Positions 28,049-37,166 of a DNA stretch of 64,000 nucleotides are shown here, piece by piece (within the stretch, counting starts at the first letter, position 1; each line of letters begins with the position of its first letter). The notes beneath the pieces were generated by a model. It was not told the DNA's origin. It saw nothing but the letters and a program-made list of their open reading frames with translations, and did no database searches. A program made the translations under genes and the position numbers. Source of the stretch: Neorhizobium sp. SHOUNA12A (GTDB lineage: Bacteria > Pseudomonadota > Alphaproteobacteria > Rhizobiales > Rhizobiaceae); assembly GCF_023006505.1 (NCBI RefSeq), contig NZ_JALBGV010000007.1:1-64000 (forward strand). The letters run 5' to 3'.

Positions 28049-29401
28049 ATGACACGCCGCTATTTTGGCACCGATGGCATTCGCGGACAGTCCAACATCC
28101 ACCCGATGACGCCGGATCTTGCGATGCGCGTCGGCATCGCCGTCGGCACGATTTTTCGCAACGGCAATCATCGCCACCGGGTGGTGATCGGCAAGGATAC
28201 GCGCCTCTCGGGCTACATGCTGGAGAACGCCATGGTGGCGGGTTTTACCGCCGCCGGCCTCGACGTCTTCCTGCTCGGGCCGATCCCGACGCCGGCTGTT
28301 GCCATGCTCACCCGGTCGCTGCGCGCCGATGTTGGCGTGATGATCTCCGCCTCGCACAATCCTTATGAGGACAACGGCATCAAGCTGTTCGGTCCGGACG
28401 GCTACAAGCTCTCCGACGAACTGGAGATGCGCATCGAGGATCTGCTCGACAGCGACCTGCATTCGCAGCTCGCCAAGTCCGGCGACATTGGCCGGGCAAA
28501 GCGCGTCGAGGGCGACATCTACCGCTATATCGAACACGTCAAGCGCACGCTGCCGCGCGACGTTACCCTGCATGGCCTGCGGGTCGCGATCGACTGCGCC
28601 AATGGCGCGGCCTACAAGGTTGCTCCGCTGGCGCTCTGGGAACTCGGCGCGGAGGTTGTGACCATCGGCAACGAGCCCAATGGCACGAATATCAATCTCG
28701 ACTGCGGCTCGACCAGCCCGGAAGCACTGCAGAAGAAGGTGCATGAAGTGCGCGCCGACATCGGCATCGCGCTCGATGGCGATGCCGACCGCGTCATCAT
28801 CGTCGACGAGCGCGGCGAGATCGTCGACGGCGACCAGCTGATGGCTGTCATTGCCGAGAGCTGGGCCGAGGACCAGAAGCTGAAAGGCGGCGGCATCGTC
28901 GCGACGGTGATGTCCAATCTCGGGCTTGAACGTTTCCTCAACGGCAAGGGCCTCGACCTGGCGCGCACCAAGGTTGGTGACCGTTATGTCGTCGAGCATA
29001 TGCGCAACAACGATTTCAATGTCGGCGGCGAACAGTCCGGCCATATCGTACTCTCCGATTTCGGCACGACCGGTGACGGCCTCGTCGCCGGCCTGCAGGT
29101 CCTGGCACGGGCAAAGCGCCTTGGCCGGCCGGTCAGCGAGATCTGCCGCCGTTTCGATCCCGTGCCGCAGCTTCTGAAGAACGTCCGTTTCCAGGGCGGC
29201 AAGCCGCTGGAGGATCAGATCGTCCGCCAGGCGATCGCCGATGCGGAAGCCGAGCTCGCCGCCAAGGGCCGCCTGGTCATCCGCCCGTCCGGCACCGAAC
29301 CGTTGATCCGGGTGATGGCGGAAGGCGACGACCGGGGGCAGATCGAGCGCATCGTCGACGGGTTGGTCGGCGCCATCGCCAACGTCCGCACCGCGGCCTG
29401 A
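28049..29401 (+). CDS. glmM: phosphoglucosamine mutase
   Basis: 450 residues, full length. The phosphoserine loop is [12 protein letters not shown] with the active Ser102, the metal-binding loop is DGDADR, and the phosphate-binding C-terminal loop is [14 protein letters not shown]. It interconverts glucosamine-6-phosphate and glucosamine-1-phosphate for UDP-GlcNAc, feeding peptidoglycan and lipopolysaccharide. GAAGGAG precedes the ATG. Confidence 0.97.
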   Translation: MTRRYFGTDGIRGQSNIHPMTPDLAMRVGIAVGTIFRNGNHRHRVVIGKDTRLSGYMLENAMVAGFTAAGLDVFLLGPIPTPAVAMLTRSLRADVGVMISASHNPYEDNGIKLFGPDGYKLSDELEMRIEDLLDSDLHSQLAKSGDIGRAKRVEGDIYRYIEHVKRTLPRDVTLHGLRVAIDCANGAAYKVAPLALWELGAEVVTIGNEPNGTNINLDCGSTSPEALQKKVHEVRADIGIALDGDADRVIIVDERGEIVDGDQLMAVIAESWAEDQKLKGGGIVATVMSNLGLERFLNGKGLDLARTKVGDRYVVEHMRNNDFNVGGEQSGHIVLSDFGTTGDGLVAGLQVLARAKRLGRPVSEICRRFDPVPQLLKNVRFQGGKPLEDQIVRQAIADAEAELAAKGRLVIRPSGTEPLIRVMAEGDDRGQIERIVDGLVGAIANVRTAA

Positions 29402-29418
29402 CAGACATAGTCTCAATG

Positions 29419-29461
29419 AAAAAGGCCACCCACGGCTTTCGCGGGTGGCCTTTATTTTTTT
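29419..29461 (+). terminator. Rho-independent terminator after glmM
   Basis: Stem aaaggccaccc / gggtggccttt with an 11-nt loop and a following T-rich tract (attttttt). It also lies at the 3' end of the convergent chemoreceptor gene. Confidence 0.88.
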
Positions 29462-29505
29462 ACGGGGGAGCTCCGGATCGCCGGAAATCGCCGTCCTTGC
29501 TGCCT

Positions 29506-31473
29506 TCAGAAATCTTCCCAATCCTGCTTTGCAGCGGCGGCATTGCCCTGGAATGACTGCGCGACTTTCGCGACCATCCTGCGGGCCGGAGATGTGGTCG
29601 GGCGGCTGCTGCCGGATGCGAGTGCGGGCGAGCCCCGATGTGAAGAGGTTCCAGTTACAGTGCCGCCGCCGATATGGAACTGCGACAGGAGCTGGAACAG
29701 GCCCTCTGCATCCCGGGCAAGGCTGTGCGCCGCTGCGGTTGTTTCCTCGACCATGGCCGCATTCTGTTGCGTTCCCTGATCCATCGTGTTGACCGACGTG
29801 TTGATTTCCTTGAGGCCGGTCGACTGTTCCTTCGAGGCTTCCACGATAGCCTCGACATTGCCGTTGACCTGCTGGACCTGAACGACGATCTGTTCCAGGG
29901 CCTTGCCGGTTTCTCCCACCAGCGCCACGCCGTTCTTCACGTGGTCGTTGGAGGTGTGGATCAGTTCCTTGATCTCTTTTGCCGCCTTGGCGGAACGCTG
30001 GGCGAGTTCCCGCACTTCCTGCGCCACCACCGCGAAACCCTTGCCGGCCTCGCCGGCACGGGCGGCCTCGACGCCGGCGTTCAGTGCAAGCAGATTGGTC
30101 TGGAAAGCGATCTCGTCGATGACGCCGATGATGTTGCCGATCTCGACGGCAGACGAATCGATCTTGCCCATCGCGTCGACGGCATCGCGGACGACCCGGC
30201 CGGAACGCTCGGCATTTTCCTTGGTCATGCGCACGAGGTTGCCAGCTTCCTGGGCGCGGTGGCTGGAGTCGGAAACCGTCGTGGTGATCTCTTCCAGGGC
30301 CGCAGCGGTTTCTTCGACAGAGGCCGCCTGCTGTTCGGTGCGCTTGGCGAGGTCGTCGGAGGCTGAGCGGATTTCCTGGGCACCGGCGGCGATCGCACTC
30401 GCATTTGCGGCGACCTTCTGCATCGCTTCGCGAAGTTTCGCCACCGCGGCGTTGAAGTCGGCCCTCAACTGATCGAGCGAGGGGATGAACGGTGTGTTGA
30501 TCTCCCGCGTCAGATCGCCGTTTGCCAGAGCCTGCAAGGCGTCGGCGAGTTGGCGGACTGCCTGGCTCGTCTGTTCGGCGATCGCGTTGCGCTCGGTCGC
30601 TTCCTGTTCCAGCCTCTGACGTTCGCCGACGGTCCGTTTCGCCTCGGCATCGGCTGCGCGTTCCGCGTTGACGGAGATGGCATCCCTCAGGGCGGCCACG
30701 GCGCGGGCGAGCATGCCGATCTCGTCGCCGCGTGCCTCGATCGTCCGGTCGCCTTCGAGGCTGCCCGCCGCCATGGCCTTCAGCGATTGCTGCAGCTTGG
30801 AGAGTGGTCCGATGATCGAGCGGGCAGTCAAGAAGGCGACAATGATCGAAAGCAGCGCGGCTATGCCGAGGGCGGCCAGCGCAAGGTTTCTAAAGCCGCT
30901 CGCAGCGTTGCGGACATCGCCGCCGATCGATTTGTTGAGCGCCTCCTGATAGTCGATGAACTTGTTGATCGCTCCGAGCCAGGAGACGAAGAGGGGACGG
31001 GCCTGCTCCAGCAGGATCTTGCGCGCCGCCTCACCATCACCTTTCTGCTGCAGCGAAATGATCTGGGCGACCAGCGGATTGGTCTTCGACTGAATGTCGG
31101 CGATTTCAGCCAATATTACCTTTTCCTGACCCGTTGCACCGGAGGGGGCGCCGACCATGTCCGCCATGCGTTTTTCGTTTTCCGCATAGGAGGCCGCGAG
31201 CTTGCCGATGAGCGCTTCGGCTTCCTTGCGTTCGGCATCGGACGTGACGAGCGTCACATCGCGGATCGCGATCGCGCGGTCGTGCACGCTGCCGCGATAG
31301 TTGATGGCAAAGCGCTGCTTGACGCTGTTGACGTCATTGACGGTTGCGAGGTTGTTGTCGATCGTCGCAACCTGGCTGGTGGAGTAGAAAGTCAGGCCGA
31401 TCATCAGGAGAAGCAAAAAGCCGAACCCGACAGCCAGTCGGAATGCTATGCCGAATGTTTTGACATTGCTCAT
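29506..31473 (-). CDS. methyl-accepting chemotaxis protein with C-terminal CheR/CheB docking motif
   Basis: 655-residue transmembrane chemoreceptor. TM1 (about 9-30) and TM2 (about 195-217) bracket a ~165-residue periplasmic four-helix-bundle-type sensor; HAMP follows, and a second HAMP-like region occurs near 310-360. The signalling hairpin is canonical: [17 protein letters not shown] with [20 protein letters not shown]. The protein ends DWEDF, matching the xWxxF pentapeptide used to tether CheR/CheB. A Ser/Thr/Arg-rich linker precedes it. Ligand unknown. Confidence 0.93.
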   Translation of the reverse strand: MSNVKTFGIAFRLAVGFGFLLLLMIGLTFYSTSQVATIDNNLATVNDVNSVKQRFAINYRGSVHDRAIAIRDVTLVTSDAERKEAEALIGKLAASYAENEKRMADMVGAPSGATGQEKVILAEIADIQSKTNPLVAQIISLQQKGDGEAARKILLEQARPLFVSWLGAINKFIDYQEALNKSIGGDVRNAASGFRNLALAALGIAALLSIIVAFLTARSIIGPLSKLQQSLKAMAAGSLEGDRTIEARGDEIGMLARAVAALRDAISVNAERAADAEAKRTVGERQRLEQEATERNAIAEQTSQAVRQLADALQALANGDLTREINTPFIPSLDQLRADFNAAVAKLREAMQKVAANASAIAAGAQEIRSASDDLAKRTEQQAASVEETAAALEEITTTVSDSSHRAQEAGNLVRMTKENAERSGRVVRDAVDAMGKIDSSAVEIGNIIGVIDEIAFQTNLLALNAGVEAARAGEAGKGFAVVAQEVRELAQRSAKAAKEIKELIHTSNDHVKNGVALVGETGKALEQIVVQVQQVNGNVEAIVEASKEQSTGLKEINTSVNTMDQGTQQNAAMVEETTAAAHSLARDAEGLFQLLSQFHIGGGTVTGTSSHRGSPALASGSSRPTTSPARRMVAKVAQSFQGNAAAAKQDWEDF

Positions 31474-32034
31474 GGACAGTTCTTTCTTTTGCGGCGCCTC
31501 GCGTCGCAGCTATACGTGGTCGATCTTCTCCGGAAGAGCATCAGGATATTTCATCGCGGCAATTTTGATTGAAATTGCTTGTTCGGTGAACAAGGAGTCC
31601 CCGATTGAAACGCATCGGCAAACGCCCTCCACTCATTCGGCCCCTGCAGATCCCCCGGTATTTCCCAGATCCGAATATGCTAAAAGTATGCATCTATAGT
31701 TTATAAAGAATTAATTGTTTATCTAAGCTTAAATTACCTTTTGCTAACGCCGATTCTACTAAAGTAAGTGAAGTCAATAGTTTGGCGGCTAGCGTGGATT
31801 TGGCCTGCCGTGCTCGGTCAGCCTACAAAAGAGGAATCCGTTCGGCGCGAGCGCCTTGTCCAACTCTTTCAACATAAGTTCAATTGTAGAATTGCCGGCG
31901 GTTTTAGGAAAACGCGCGGTAAACGAGCATGGTTAAGCGAGACTTAACCTTTGTCGATCATCATCCCTAGCGGATCAACCCGTTGGCTGCCCGCTTTGCA
32001 TGCCATACGCGATACGAGCTTTGGAGATGAACCC
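31474..32034. other. 561-nt intergenic region, AT-rich, upstream of the outer-membrane protein gene
   Basis: No gene recognised. The central part (about 31675-31770) is clearly AT-rich compared with the surroundings. It contains a full CtrA-type site at 31933-31948 and a GGTTAAG/CTTAACC inverted repeat around it. The promoters of the minus-strand chemoreceptor and plus-strand outer-membrane protein must be here, but no clear -35/-10 pair stands out. Confidence 0.5.
31933..31948 (+). promoter_or_regulatory. candidate CtrA binding site upstream of omp gene
   Basis: TTAA-GCGAGAC-TTAAC matches the CtrA consensus TTAA-N7-TTAAC at every fixed position, 87 nt before the start of the outer-membrane protein gene. 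CtrA controls cell-cycle and envelope genes in alphaproteobacteria; regulation here is inferred. Confidence 0.55.
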
Positions 32035-32883
32035 ATGAGAAAGTTGCTGGCCAGCGTGTTTGCGCTGACACTGACGGCGAGCGCCGCCACTTCTGCCGAT
32101 CTTTATCAGCCGCAGCCGGAGCCCTATCAGGATGCGCCCGAAGTGACCGTTCAGGAGGCGACCGGCTGGTACCTTCGCGGTGACGTCGGTTATTCCTTCA
32201 AAAAGTCGCGCGGCACCGACTTCTACCAGGGTACCGGTACACCTGGTGTGGCGATCGCGGAATTCGACCGTTCCGATCTGCGTGATGCTTTCACGCTCGG
32301 GGGCGGTGTCGGTTACCAGATCAACAGCTACCTGCGCACCGACGTGACGATGGACTACATGTTCAACAGCAAGTTCCGTGGCTCTACGCATGGTGGTGGC
32401 GCCGGCGGCGGTGCTTGCGCCGTTGCGTGTACATCGACCGACCTCGCTGCCTTGCACGCCTACTCGCTGATGGCCAACGCCTATGTCGATCTCGGCACCT
32501 ATGGCTACTTCACGCCTTACGTCGGTGCCGGTATCGGCGGCACCTACGTCAAGTGGTCGAACCTGCGCAACACGTCCTGCGCCGACGACGGCAGCGGTTG
32601 CGACGCGACAGTGACGCATGGCGGCGAAAAGAGCTGGCGTTTCACCTACGCGCTGATGGCCGGCGCATCGATCGACATCACCTGCAACGTCAAGGCCGAT
32701 GTCGGCTACCGCTTCCGTCAGGTTGCCGGCGGTGACATGTTCGGTTTCGCATCGGGTGGCGGCCCGGGCAAGGACAAGGGTTTCTATTCGCATGAAGCCC
32801 GCGTCGGCGCCCGCTACATCTTCGGCGGCTGCGACACGCCGCCGGCTTACGAGCCCCCGCCGCAGCCGATCGTCTACAAGTAA
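32035..32883 (+). CDS. outer-membrane beta-barrel protein
   Basis: 282 residues from ATG 32035 (GGAG upstream). Signal peptide 1-21 (ATSA then D). The mature protein has alternating strands rich in Gly, Tyr and aromatic residues, including GWYLRGDVGYSF, TLGGGVGYQIN and YFTPYVGAGIGG, and ends in barrel strands HEARVGARYIFGG, then a Pro-rich tail ending in YK. The pattern fits the Omp25/Omp31/RopB-like superfamily common in Rhizobiales. Two Cys pairs occur in predicted loops. The acidic, Pro-rich mature N-terminus is a plausible periplasmic extension. Confidence 0.85.
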   Translation: MRKLLASVFALTLTASAATSADLYQPQPEPYQDAPEVTVQEATGWYLRGDVGYSFKKSRGTDFYQGTGTPGVAIAEFDRSDLRDAFTLGGGVGYQINSYLRTDVTMDYMFNSKFRGSTHGGGAGGGACAVACTSTDLAALHAYSLMANAYVDLGTYGYFTPYVGAGIGGTYVKWSNLRNTSCADDGSGCDATVTHGGEKSWRFTYALMAGASIDITCNVKADVGYRFRQVAGGDMFGFASGGGPGKDKGFYSHEARVGARYIFGGCDTPPAYEPPPQPIVYK

Positions 32884-32902
32884 GGGTTATCCATCTCCAA
32901 GC

Positions 32903-32926
32903 GAAAGCCGCCTCCGGGCGGCTTTC
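32903..32926 (+). terminator. hairpin after the outer-membrane protein gene
   Basis: Perfect 10-bp stem gaaagccgcc / ggcggctttc with a tccg loop, 19 nt after the stop codon; the T run is short. Confidence 0.7.
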
Positions 32927-33010
32927 TGCGTTTGCGGCGGCAAGGCTGCGGCAGAAATTTGTCCGTGGGCGACATTACCCGCTTGACTGTGAAGGCGCTC
33001 AGGCATAACC

Positions 33011-33066
33011 ACAGCGGCGGGACACCTCTCCCCAACGAGAGGCCATCTATCTGGAAGGATAGCCAT
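33011..33066 (+). ncRNA. serC leader (cis-regulatory RNA motif upstream of serC)
   Basis: Two consecutive hairpins precede the serC ATG: CCTCTC / GAGAGG (33025-33042) and CTATC / GATAG (33047-33062). The second one contains the Shine-Dalgarno AAGGA (33055-33059) in its loop and 3' arm. This matches the published description of the alphaproteobacterial serC leader motif, whose last stem overlaps the serC ribosome binding site upstream of serC-serA. TTGACT at 32983-32988 and CATAAC at 33004-33009 are a possible promoter. The ligand, if any, is unknown. Confidence 0.65.
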
Positions 33067-34245
33067 ATGGCAAACGCCGCAAAGCCGGACCTGCGTCCGA
33101 ACAATACCCACTTTTCTTCTGGCCCTTGCTCGAAGCGCCCCGGTTGGTCGCTCGAAGCGCTTTCCGATGCTCCGCTCGGTCGTTCGCACCGTGCCAAGGT
33201 CGGCAAGGCAAAGCTCAAGCAGGCCATCGACCTCACCCGTGAAATTCTGGGCGTGCCGGCGGATTACCGCATCGGCATCGTGCCGGCCTCCGATACCGGC
33301 GCCGTCGAAATGGCGCTCTGGTCGCTGCTCGGCGAGCGCGGCGTCGACATGCTGTCCTGGGAAAGCTTTGGCGCCGGCTGGGTCACCGACGTCGTCAAGC
33401 AGCTGAAGCTCAAGGACGCGCGCAAGATCGAAGCCGGCTACGGCCTGCTTCCGGACCTTTCCACGGTCGATTTCGACCGCGACGTGGTCTTCACCTGGAA
33501 CGGCACAACCTCCGGCGTTCGGGTCCCGAACGCCGACTTCATCCCGGCAGACCGCAAGGGCCTGACCATCTGCGACGCCACCTCGGCGGCATTCGCCCAG
33601 GACATGGACTTTGCCAAGCTCGACGTCGTCACCTTCTCCTGGCAGAAGGTTCTGGGCGGTGAGGGCGGCCATGGCATGCTGATCCTCAGCCCTCGCGCTG
33701 TCGAGCGCCTGCAGACCTACGTGCCTGCCTGGCCGCTGCCGAAGATCTTCCGCCTCACCTCTGGCGGCAAGCTGATCGAAGGCATCTTCGTCGGCGAGAC
33801 AATCAACACGCCGTCGATGCTCTGCGTCGAGGACTATATCGATGCGCTCAACTGGGCAAAATCGGTCGGCAGCCTCAAGGGTCTGATCGCGCGCGCCGAT
33901 GCCAACGCCAAGGTCATCCACGATTTCGTGGCCGCCAATGCCTGGATCGACAACCTCGCCGTCGACCCGGCAACGCGCTCCAACACCTCGGTCTGCCTCA
34001 AGATCGCCGACGCGGATGTCGCCGCTCTCGATACCGACGCGCAGGAAGCCTTTGCCAAGGGCATGGTGTCGATCCTCGAAAAGGAAGGCGTCGCGCTCGA
34101 CATCGGTGCCTATCGGGATGCGCCCTCCGGCCTTCGCATCTGGGCCGGCGCCACGATCGAAGAAGCTGACATGAAGGCTCTGATGCCCTGGCTCACCTAC
34201 GCCTTCGAAACGCAGAAGGCTGCGCTTTCCAAGGCCGCCGCTTAA
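33067..34245 (+). CDS. serC: phosphoserine aminotransferase
   Basis: 392-residue PLP-dependent aminotransferase of the alphaproteobacterial SerC type, starting [21 protein letters not shown]. The PLP lysine is in [16 protein letters not shown]. It transaminates 3-phosphohydroxypyruvate with glutamate in serine biosynthesis and also serves pyridoxal phosphate synthesis. ATG 33067 lies inside the regulatory leader context described upstream. It is followed by serA 82 nt downstream. Confidence 0.97.
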   Translation: MANAAKPDLRPNNTHFSSGPCSKRPGWSLEALSDAPLGRSHRAKVGKAKLKQAIDLTREILGVPADYRIGIVPASDTGAVEMALWSLLGERGVDMLSWESFGAGWVTDVVKQLKLKDARKIEAGYGLLPDLSTVDFDRDVVFTWNGTTSGVRVPNADFIPADRKGLTICDATSAAFAQDMDFAKLDVVTFSWQKVLGGEGGHGMLILSPRAVERLQTYVPAWPLPKIFRLTSGGKLIEGIFVGETINTPSMLCVEDYIDALNWAKSVGSLKGLIARADANAKVIHDFVAANAWIDNLAVDPATRSNTSVCLKIADADVAALDTDAQEAFAKGMVSILEKEGVALDIGAYRDAPSGLRIWAGATIEEADMKALMPWLTYAFETQKAALSKAAA

Positions 34246-34261
34246 AGCAAGTCGCGTATCC

Positions 34262-34284
34262 GGCTCCGCTGATGAAGCGGAGCC
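34262..34284 (+). other. intra-operon hairpin between serC and serA
   Basis: Perfect 9-bp stem GGCTCCGCT / AGCGGAGCC with a 5-nt loop in the 82-nt serC-serA gap. There is no strong T run, so it is more likely a processing or stability element than a full terminator. Confidence 0.5.
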
Positions 34285-34327
34285 CATTTCCTCATTCACG
34301 ACAGAAACTTTTTCAGGAGGCCCACTG

Positions 34328-35923
34328 ATGGCACCTCGCGTTCTCGTATCCGACGAACTGTCGGAAACCGCCGTCCAGATCTTTCGCGATCGCGGCGTCG
34401 AAGTCGATTTCCAGCCGAAGCTCGGCAAGGACAAGGAAAAGCTTGCCGAGATCATCGGCAACTATGACGGCCTTGCGATCCGGTCCGCCACCAAGGCGAC
34501 CGAAAAGCTGATCGCCGCCGCGACCAATCTCAAGGTCATCGGCCGCGCCGGCATCGGCGTCGACAATGTCGATATCCCTGCCGCCTCGCGGCGCGGCATC
34601 ATCGTCATGAACACGCCGTTCGGCAACTCGATCACCACGGCCGAACACGCCATCGCCCTGATGTTCGCCGTCGCCCGCCAGCTTCCGGCAGCCGATGCCT
34701 CGACCCAGGCCGGCAAGTGGGAAAAGTCGCGCTTCATGGGCGTCGAGATCACCGGCAAGACGCTCGGCGTCATCGGCGCCGGCAATATCGGCGGCATTGT
34801 CTGCAAGAAGGCGATCGGCATCGGCATGCATGTTCTTGCCTATGACCCCTTCCTGTCGGCCGAGCGCGCCGAGGAAATGGGCGTCACCAAGGTCGAGCTC
34901 GACGAACTTCTGGCCCACGCCGATTTCATCACCCTGCATGTGCCGATGACCGACAAGACCCGCGGCATCCTCGGCAAGGAAGCGCTTGCCAAGACCAAGC
35001 CGGGCGTTCGCATCATCAACTGCGCCCGTGGCGGCCTCGTCGATGAGGCAGCGCTTGCCGAAGCCATCAAGTCCGGCCATGTCGCCGGTGCTGGCTTCGA
35101 CGTGTTCGAAGTCGAGCCCGCCACCGAAAGCCCGCTGTTCGGCCTCGAAAACGTCGTCTGCACCCCGCATCTCGGTGCATCGACCACGGAAGCGCAGGAA
35201 AACGTCGCGCTGCAGGTCGCCGAGCAGATGTCGGACTACCTGATCAAGGGTGCGGTCTCGAACGCCATCAACATGCCGTCGATCACGGCGGAGGAAGCGC
35301 CGCGGCTGAAGCCGTTCATCCGTCTGGCGGACGTGCTCGGCGCATTCGTCGGCCAGGTCACCGAGGATGCGATCAAGGAAATCGAGATCCTCTATGACGG
35401 CTCGACGGCCGGCATGAACACCAAGGCGCTGACGAGCGCGCTGCTCGCCGGTCTCATCCGTTCGCAGGTCTCCGACGTCAACATGGTTTCGGCGCCGATC
35501 ATGATCAAGGAAAAGGGCATCATCCTTTCCGAAGCCAAGCGCGACAAGTCGGGCGTCTTCGACGGCTATATCAAGCTTACCGTCACCACCGACACGATGA
35601 CCCGTTCGGTTGCCGGCACCGTCTTCTCCGACGGCAAGCCGCGCTTCATCCAGATCAAGGGCATCAACCTCGATGCGGATGTCGGCGCCAACATGGTCTA
35701 CATCGCCAATACCGACGTTCCCGGCATGATCGGCTTCATCGGCACGACGCTCGGCAATGCCGGCGTCAACATCGCCAACTTCCATCTCGGCCGCGACAAG
35801 GAAGGCGGCGATGCGATCGCTCTCCTTTATGTCGATGGTCCGGTTCCGGCCGACGTGCTGGCGAAACTGACCGCCAATCCGGCAGTCCGCCAGGCCAAGC
35901 CGCTGGCGTTCAACGTCGACTGA
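34328..35923 (+). CDS. serA: D-3-phosphoglycerate dehydrogenase
   Basis: 531-residue SerA of the long form. The NAD-binding Rossmann motif is LGVIGAGNIGG (about residue 147), the catalytic His is in TPHLGAST, RGGLVDEAAL marks the family signature, and the C-terminal ~75 residues (GMIGFIGTTLGNAGVNIANFHLGR) form an ACT domain preceded by the intervening ASB-type domain. It commits 3-phosphoglycerate to serine and works directly before SerC. AGGAGG precedes the start. Confidence 0.97.
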   Translation: MAPRVLVSDELSETAVQIFRDRGVEVDFQPKLGKDKEKLAEIIGNYDGLAIRSATKATEKLIAAATNLKVIGRAGIGVDNVDIPAASRRGIIVMNTPFGNSITTAEHAIALMFAVARQLPAADASTQAGKWEKSRFMGVEITGKTLGVIGAGNIGGIVCKKAIGIGMHVLAYDPFLSAERAEEMGVTKVELDELLAHADFITLHVPMTDKTRGILGKEALAKTKPGVRIINCARGGLVDEAALAEAIKSGHVAGAGFDVFEVEPATESPLFGLENVVCTPHLGASTTEAQENVALQVAEQMSDYLIKGAVSNAINMPSITAEEAPRLKPFIRLADVLGAFVGQVTEDAIKEIEILYDGSTAGMNTKALTSALLAGLIRSQVSDVNMVSAPIMIKEKGIILSEAKRDKSGVFDGYIKLTVTTDTMTRSVAGTVFSDGKPRFIQIKGINLDADVGANMVYIANTDVPGMIGFIGTTLGNAGVNIANFHLGRDKEGGDAIALLYVDGPVPADVLAKLTANPAVRQAKPLAFNVD

Positions 35924-35975
35924 GGTCACGAAAGCTGTTCACGACTGTCATGGTCGTGAGGGTTTTCCGAGCAAT

Positions 35976-36012
35976 ACGAAGGCCTCCGGCAAACACCGCC
36001 GGAGGCCTTCGT
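35976..36012 (+). terminator. long hairpin after serA
   Basis: Perfect 15-bp stem acgaaggcctccggc / gccggaggccttcgt with a 7-nt loop, at the junction with the convergent AlaRS-like gene. A T run is poor (gtcattt), but position and stem strength favour termination for serA and possibly for the facing gene. Confidence 0.7.
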
Positions 36013-36015
36013 CAT

Positions 36016-37002
36016 TTATCCGTCCGGCATATCCTGCATGTCGGAGAGCTCGATGCCATGGGTGTCGAACCACCACTCTGGGCTCATGCCGGGATGCCTT
36101 TCCCGCAGGTGGAGATATCTGGCCCGAAGCCGGTCCTGGCGCTCGCCCTCCTCGATGAAGAAGGGATGGTCGAGCGTGCCGCCCATCCGATGAAGGCGGC
36201 GGAGCAGTTTGCGCAGGACGTAACCCTGTTGCCTGTTTCCCGGATGGTAGCCGCTTTCGATGATCTTCATGATCGCGCCACTCAGCGTTTCGAGCGCATC
36301 CTGTGGCGGCGTACCATTGATGAGCATGTCGAGACGCTCGGCGCCGAAGCCGACATCGATGCAAGTTCCGAGCGGATTGACGATGTTTCCGATCTCCACC
36401 CCGTCCTTGTAGAACTCGGTACTGTATCCCGTGATGCTGCCATCGCTCCAGGTACATTCCGGATCGGGGACGATCGGAAGGCGTCCGCGGTAAAGCGGCG
36501 TCCAGTCGGCCAGGCGATCGGGATGGATGGTGACGTGATCCGGCACAAGACCGAGTTTTTGCAGGAACTCGAGCCAGAAATCGATGGCACCGCCAACACT
36601 CATCTCCCGGAAGGAGAAGAGGCCGAGCATGGTGAAGTGGAGGAAGTGGGCTCCGTCTCCGATTTCATCCAGGTCGCCGAGGCGCAGGCATGCCTGGCTG
36701 TTTGCGACGGTTCCCTCATGGGAAGGATCGGAGAAGAGGAGTTTGTACCGCTGCATGCCAGCGCTGCAGAAGAGCGTGGTGGCGTCATGCGGCCTTACGG
36801 ATTCAAAGGTTTCGAAATCGATGCCCTTTGAAAGGCAGAAGTCTTGATAGTGCCGGATCAGGCGTCCCGCGGTGTCATAGGCAACCTCCTTTGCATTTGT
36901 GTGCCTTGCCAAAAGGTAATGGCATTCCGCATGCCGCGCAATGCGGGATGCGAGGACAATCTCTCGGGGCAAGAAGGCCCGCGCCGGGATGTCGCAGGGC
37001 AA
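36016..37002 (-). CDS. stand-alone alanyl-tRNA synthetase catalytic-domain homologue
   Basis: Up to 328 residues resembling only the class II catalytic core of AlaRS; editing, C-Ala and most of the tRNA-binding domains are absent. Recognisable parts are DATTLFCSAGMQRYK (motif 1 side), HFTMLGLFSF (motif 2) and IDVGFGAERLDML (motif 3). By eye, the motif-2 Arg that contacts ATP in AlaRS (RHHTFFEMLGN) is replaced by Ala or His, so canonical aminoacylation is doubtful. It might activate an amino acid for another carrier. The start is uncertain: the frame begins with TTG at 37002, but a strong AAAGGAGG lies before an out-of-frame ATG at 36878, and the AlaRS-like homology begins near residue 46, so the first ~45 codons may not be translated or the gene may carry a frameshift. 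Confidence 0.65.
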   Translation of the reverse strand: MPCDIPARAFLPREIVLASRIARHAECHYLLARHTNAKEVAYDTAGRLIRHYQDFCLSKGIDFETFESVRPHDATTLFCSAGMQRYKLLFSDPSHEGTVANSQACLRLGDLDEIGDGAHFLHFTMLGLFSFREMSVGGAIDFWLEFLQKLGLVPDHVTIHPDRLADWTPLYRGRLPIVPDPECTWSDGSITGYSTEFYKDGVEIGNIVNPLGTCIDVGFGAERLDMLINGTPPQDALETLSGAIMKIIESGYHPGNRQQGYVLRKLLRRLHRMGGTLDHPFFIEEGERQDRLRARYLHLRERHPGMSPEWWFDTHGIELSDMQDMPDG

Positions 37003-37166
37003 TATGAAAATTACACCCTTGGGCTGTATTTTTGGAGCTTGGCTCCCGTTTCAAACTTGGTTATCTACTTCGACGGGAAAAACGGATGGCTGATCTAAAA
37101 TCCGGAACCATCCGTCGCTATATAGACCGGGAACACCGCGATAGAGCGGTTTATGAGGAGAAAACG

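Noticed and set aside
27887..29521. 544-codon minus-strand open frame opposite glmM
   Set aside because: Mirror frame of glmM, with no motif or ribosome binding site.
32887..34461. 524-codon minus-strand open frame opposite serC
   Set aside because: Shadow frame; serC on the plus strand has the catalytic lysine motif and a matching leader.
34313..35929. 538-codon minus-strand open frame opposite serA
   Set aside because: Antisense shadow of serA caused by codon bias; no domain seen.
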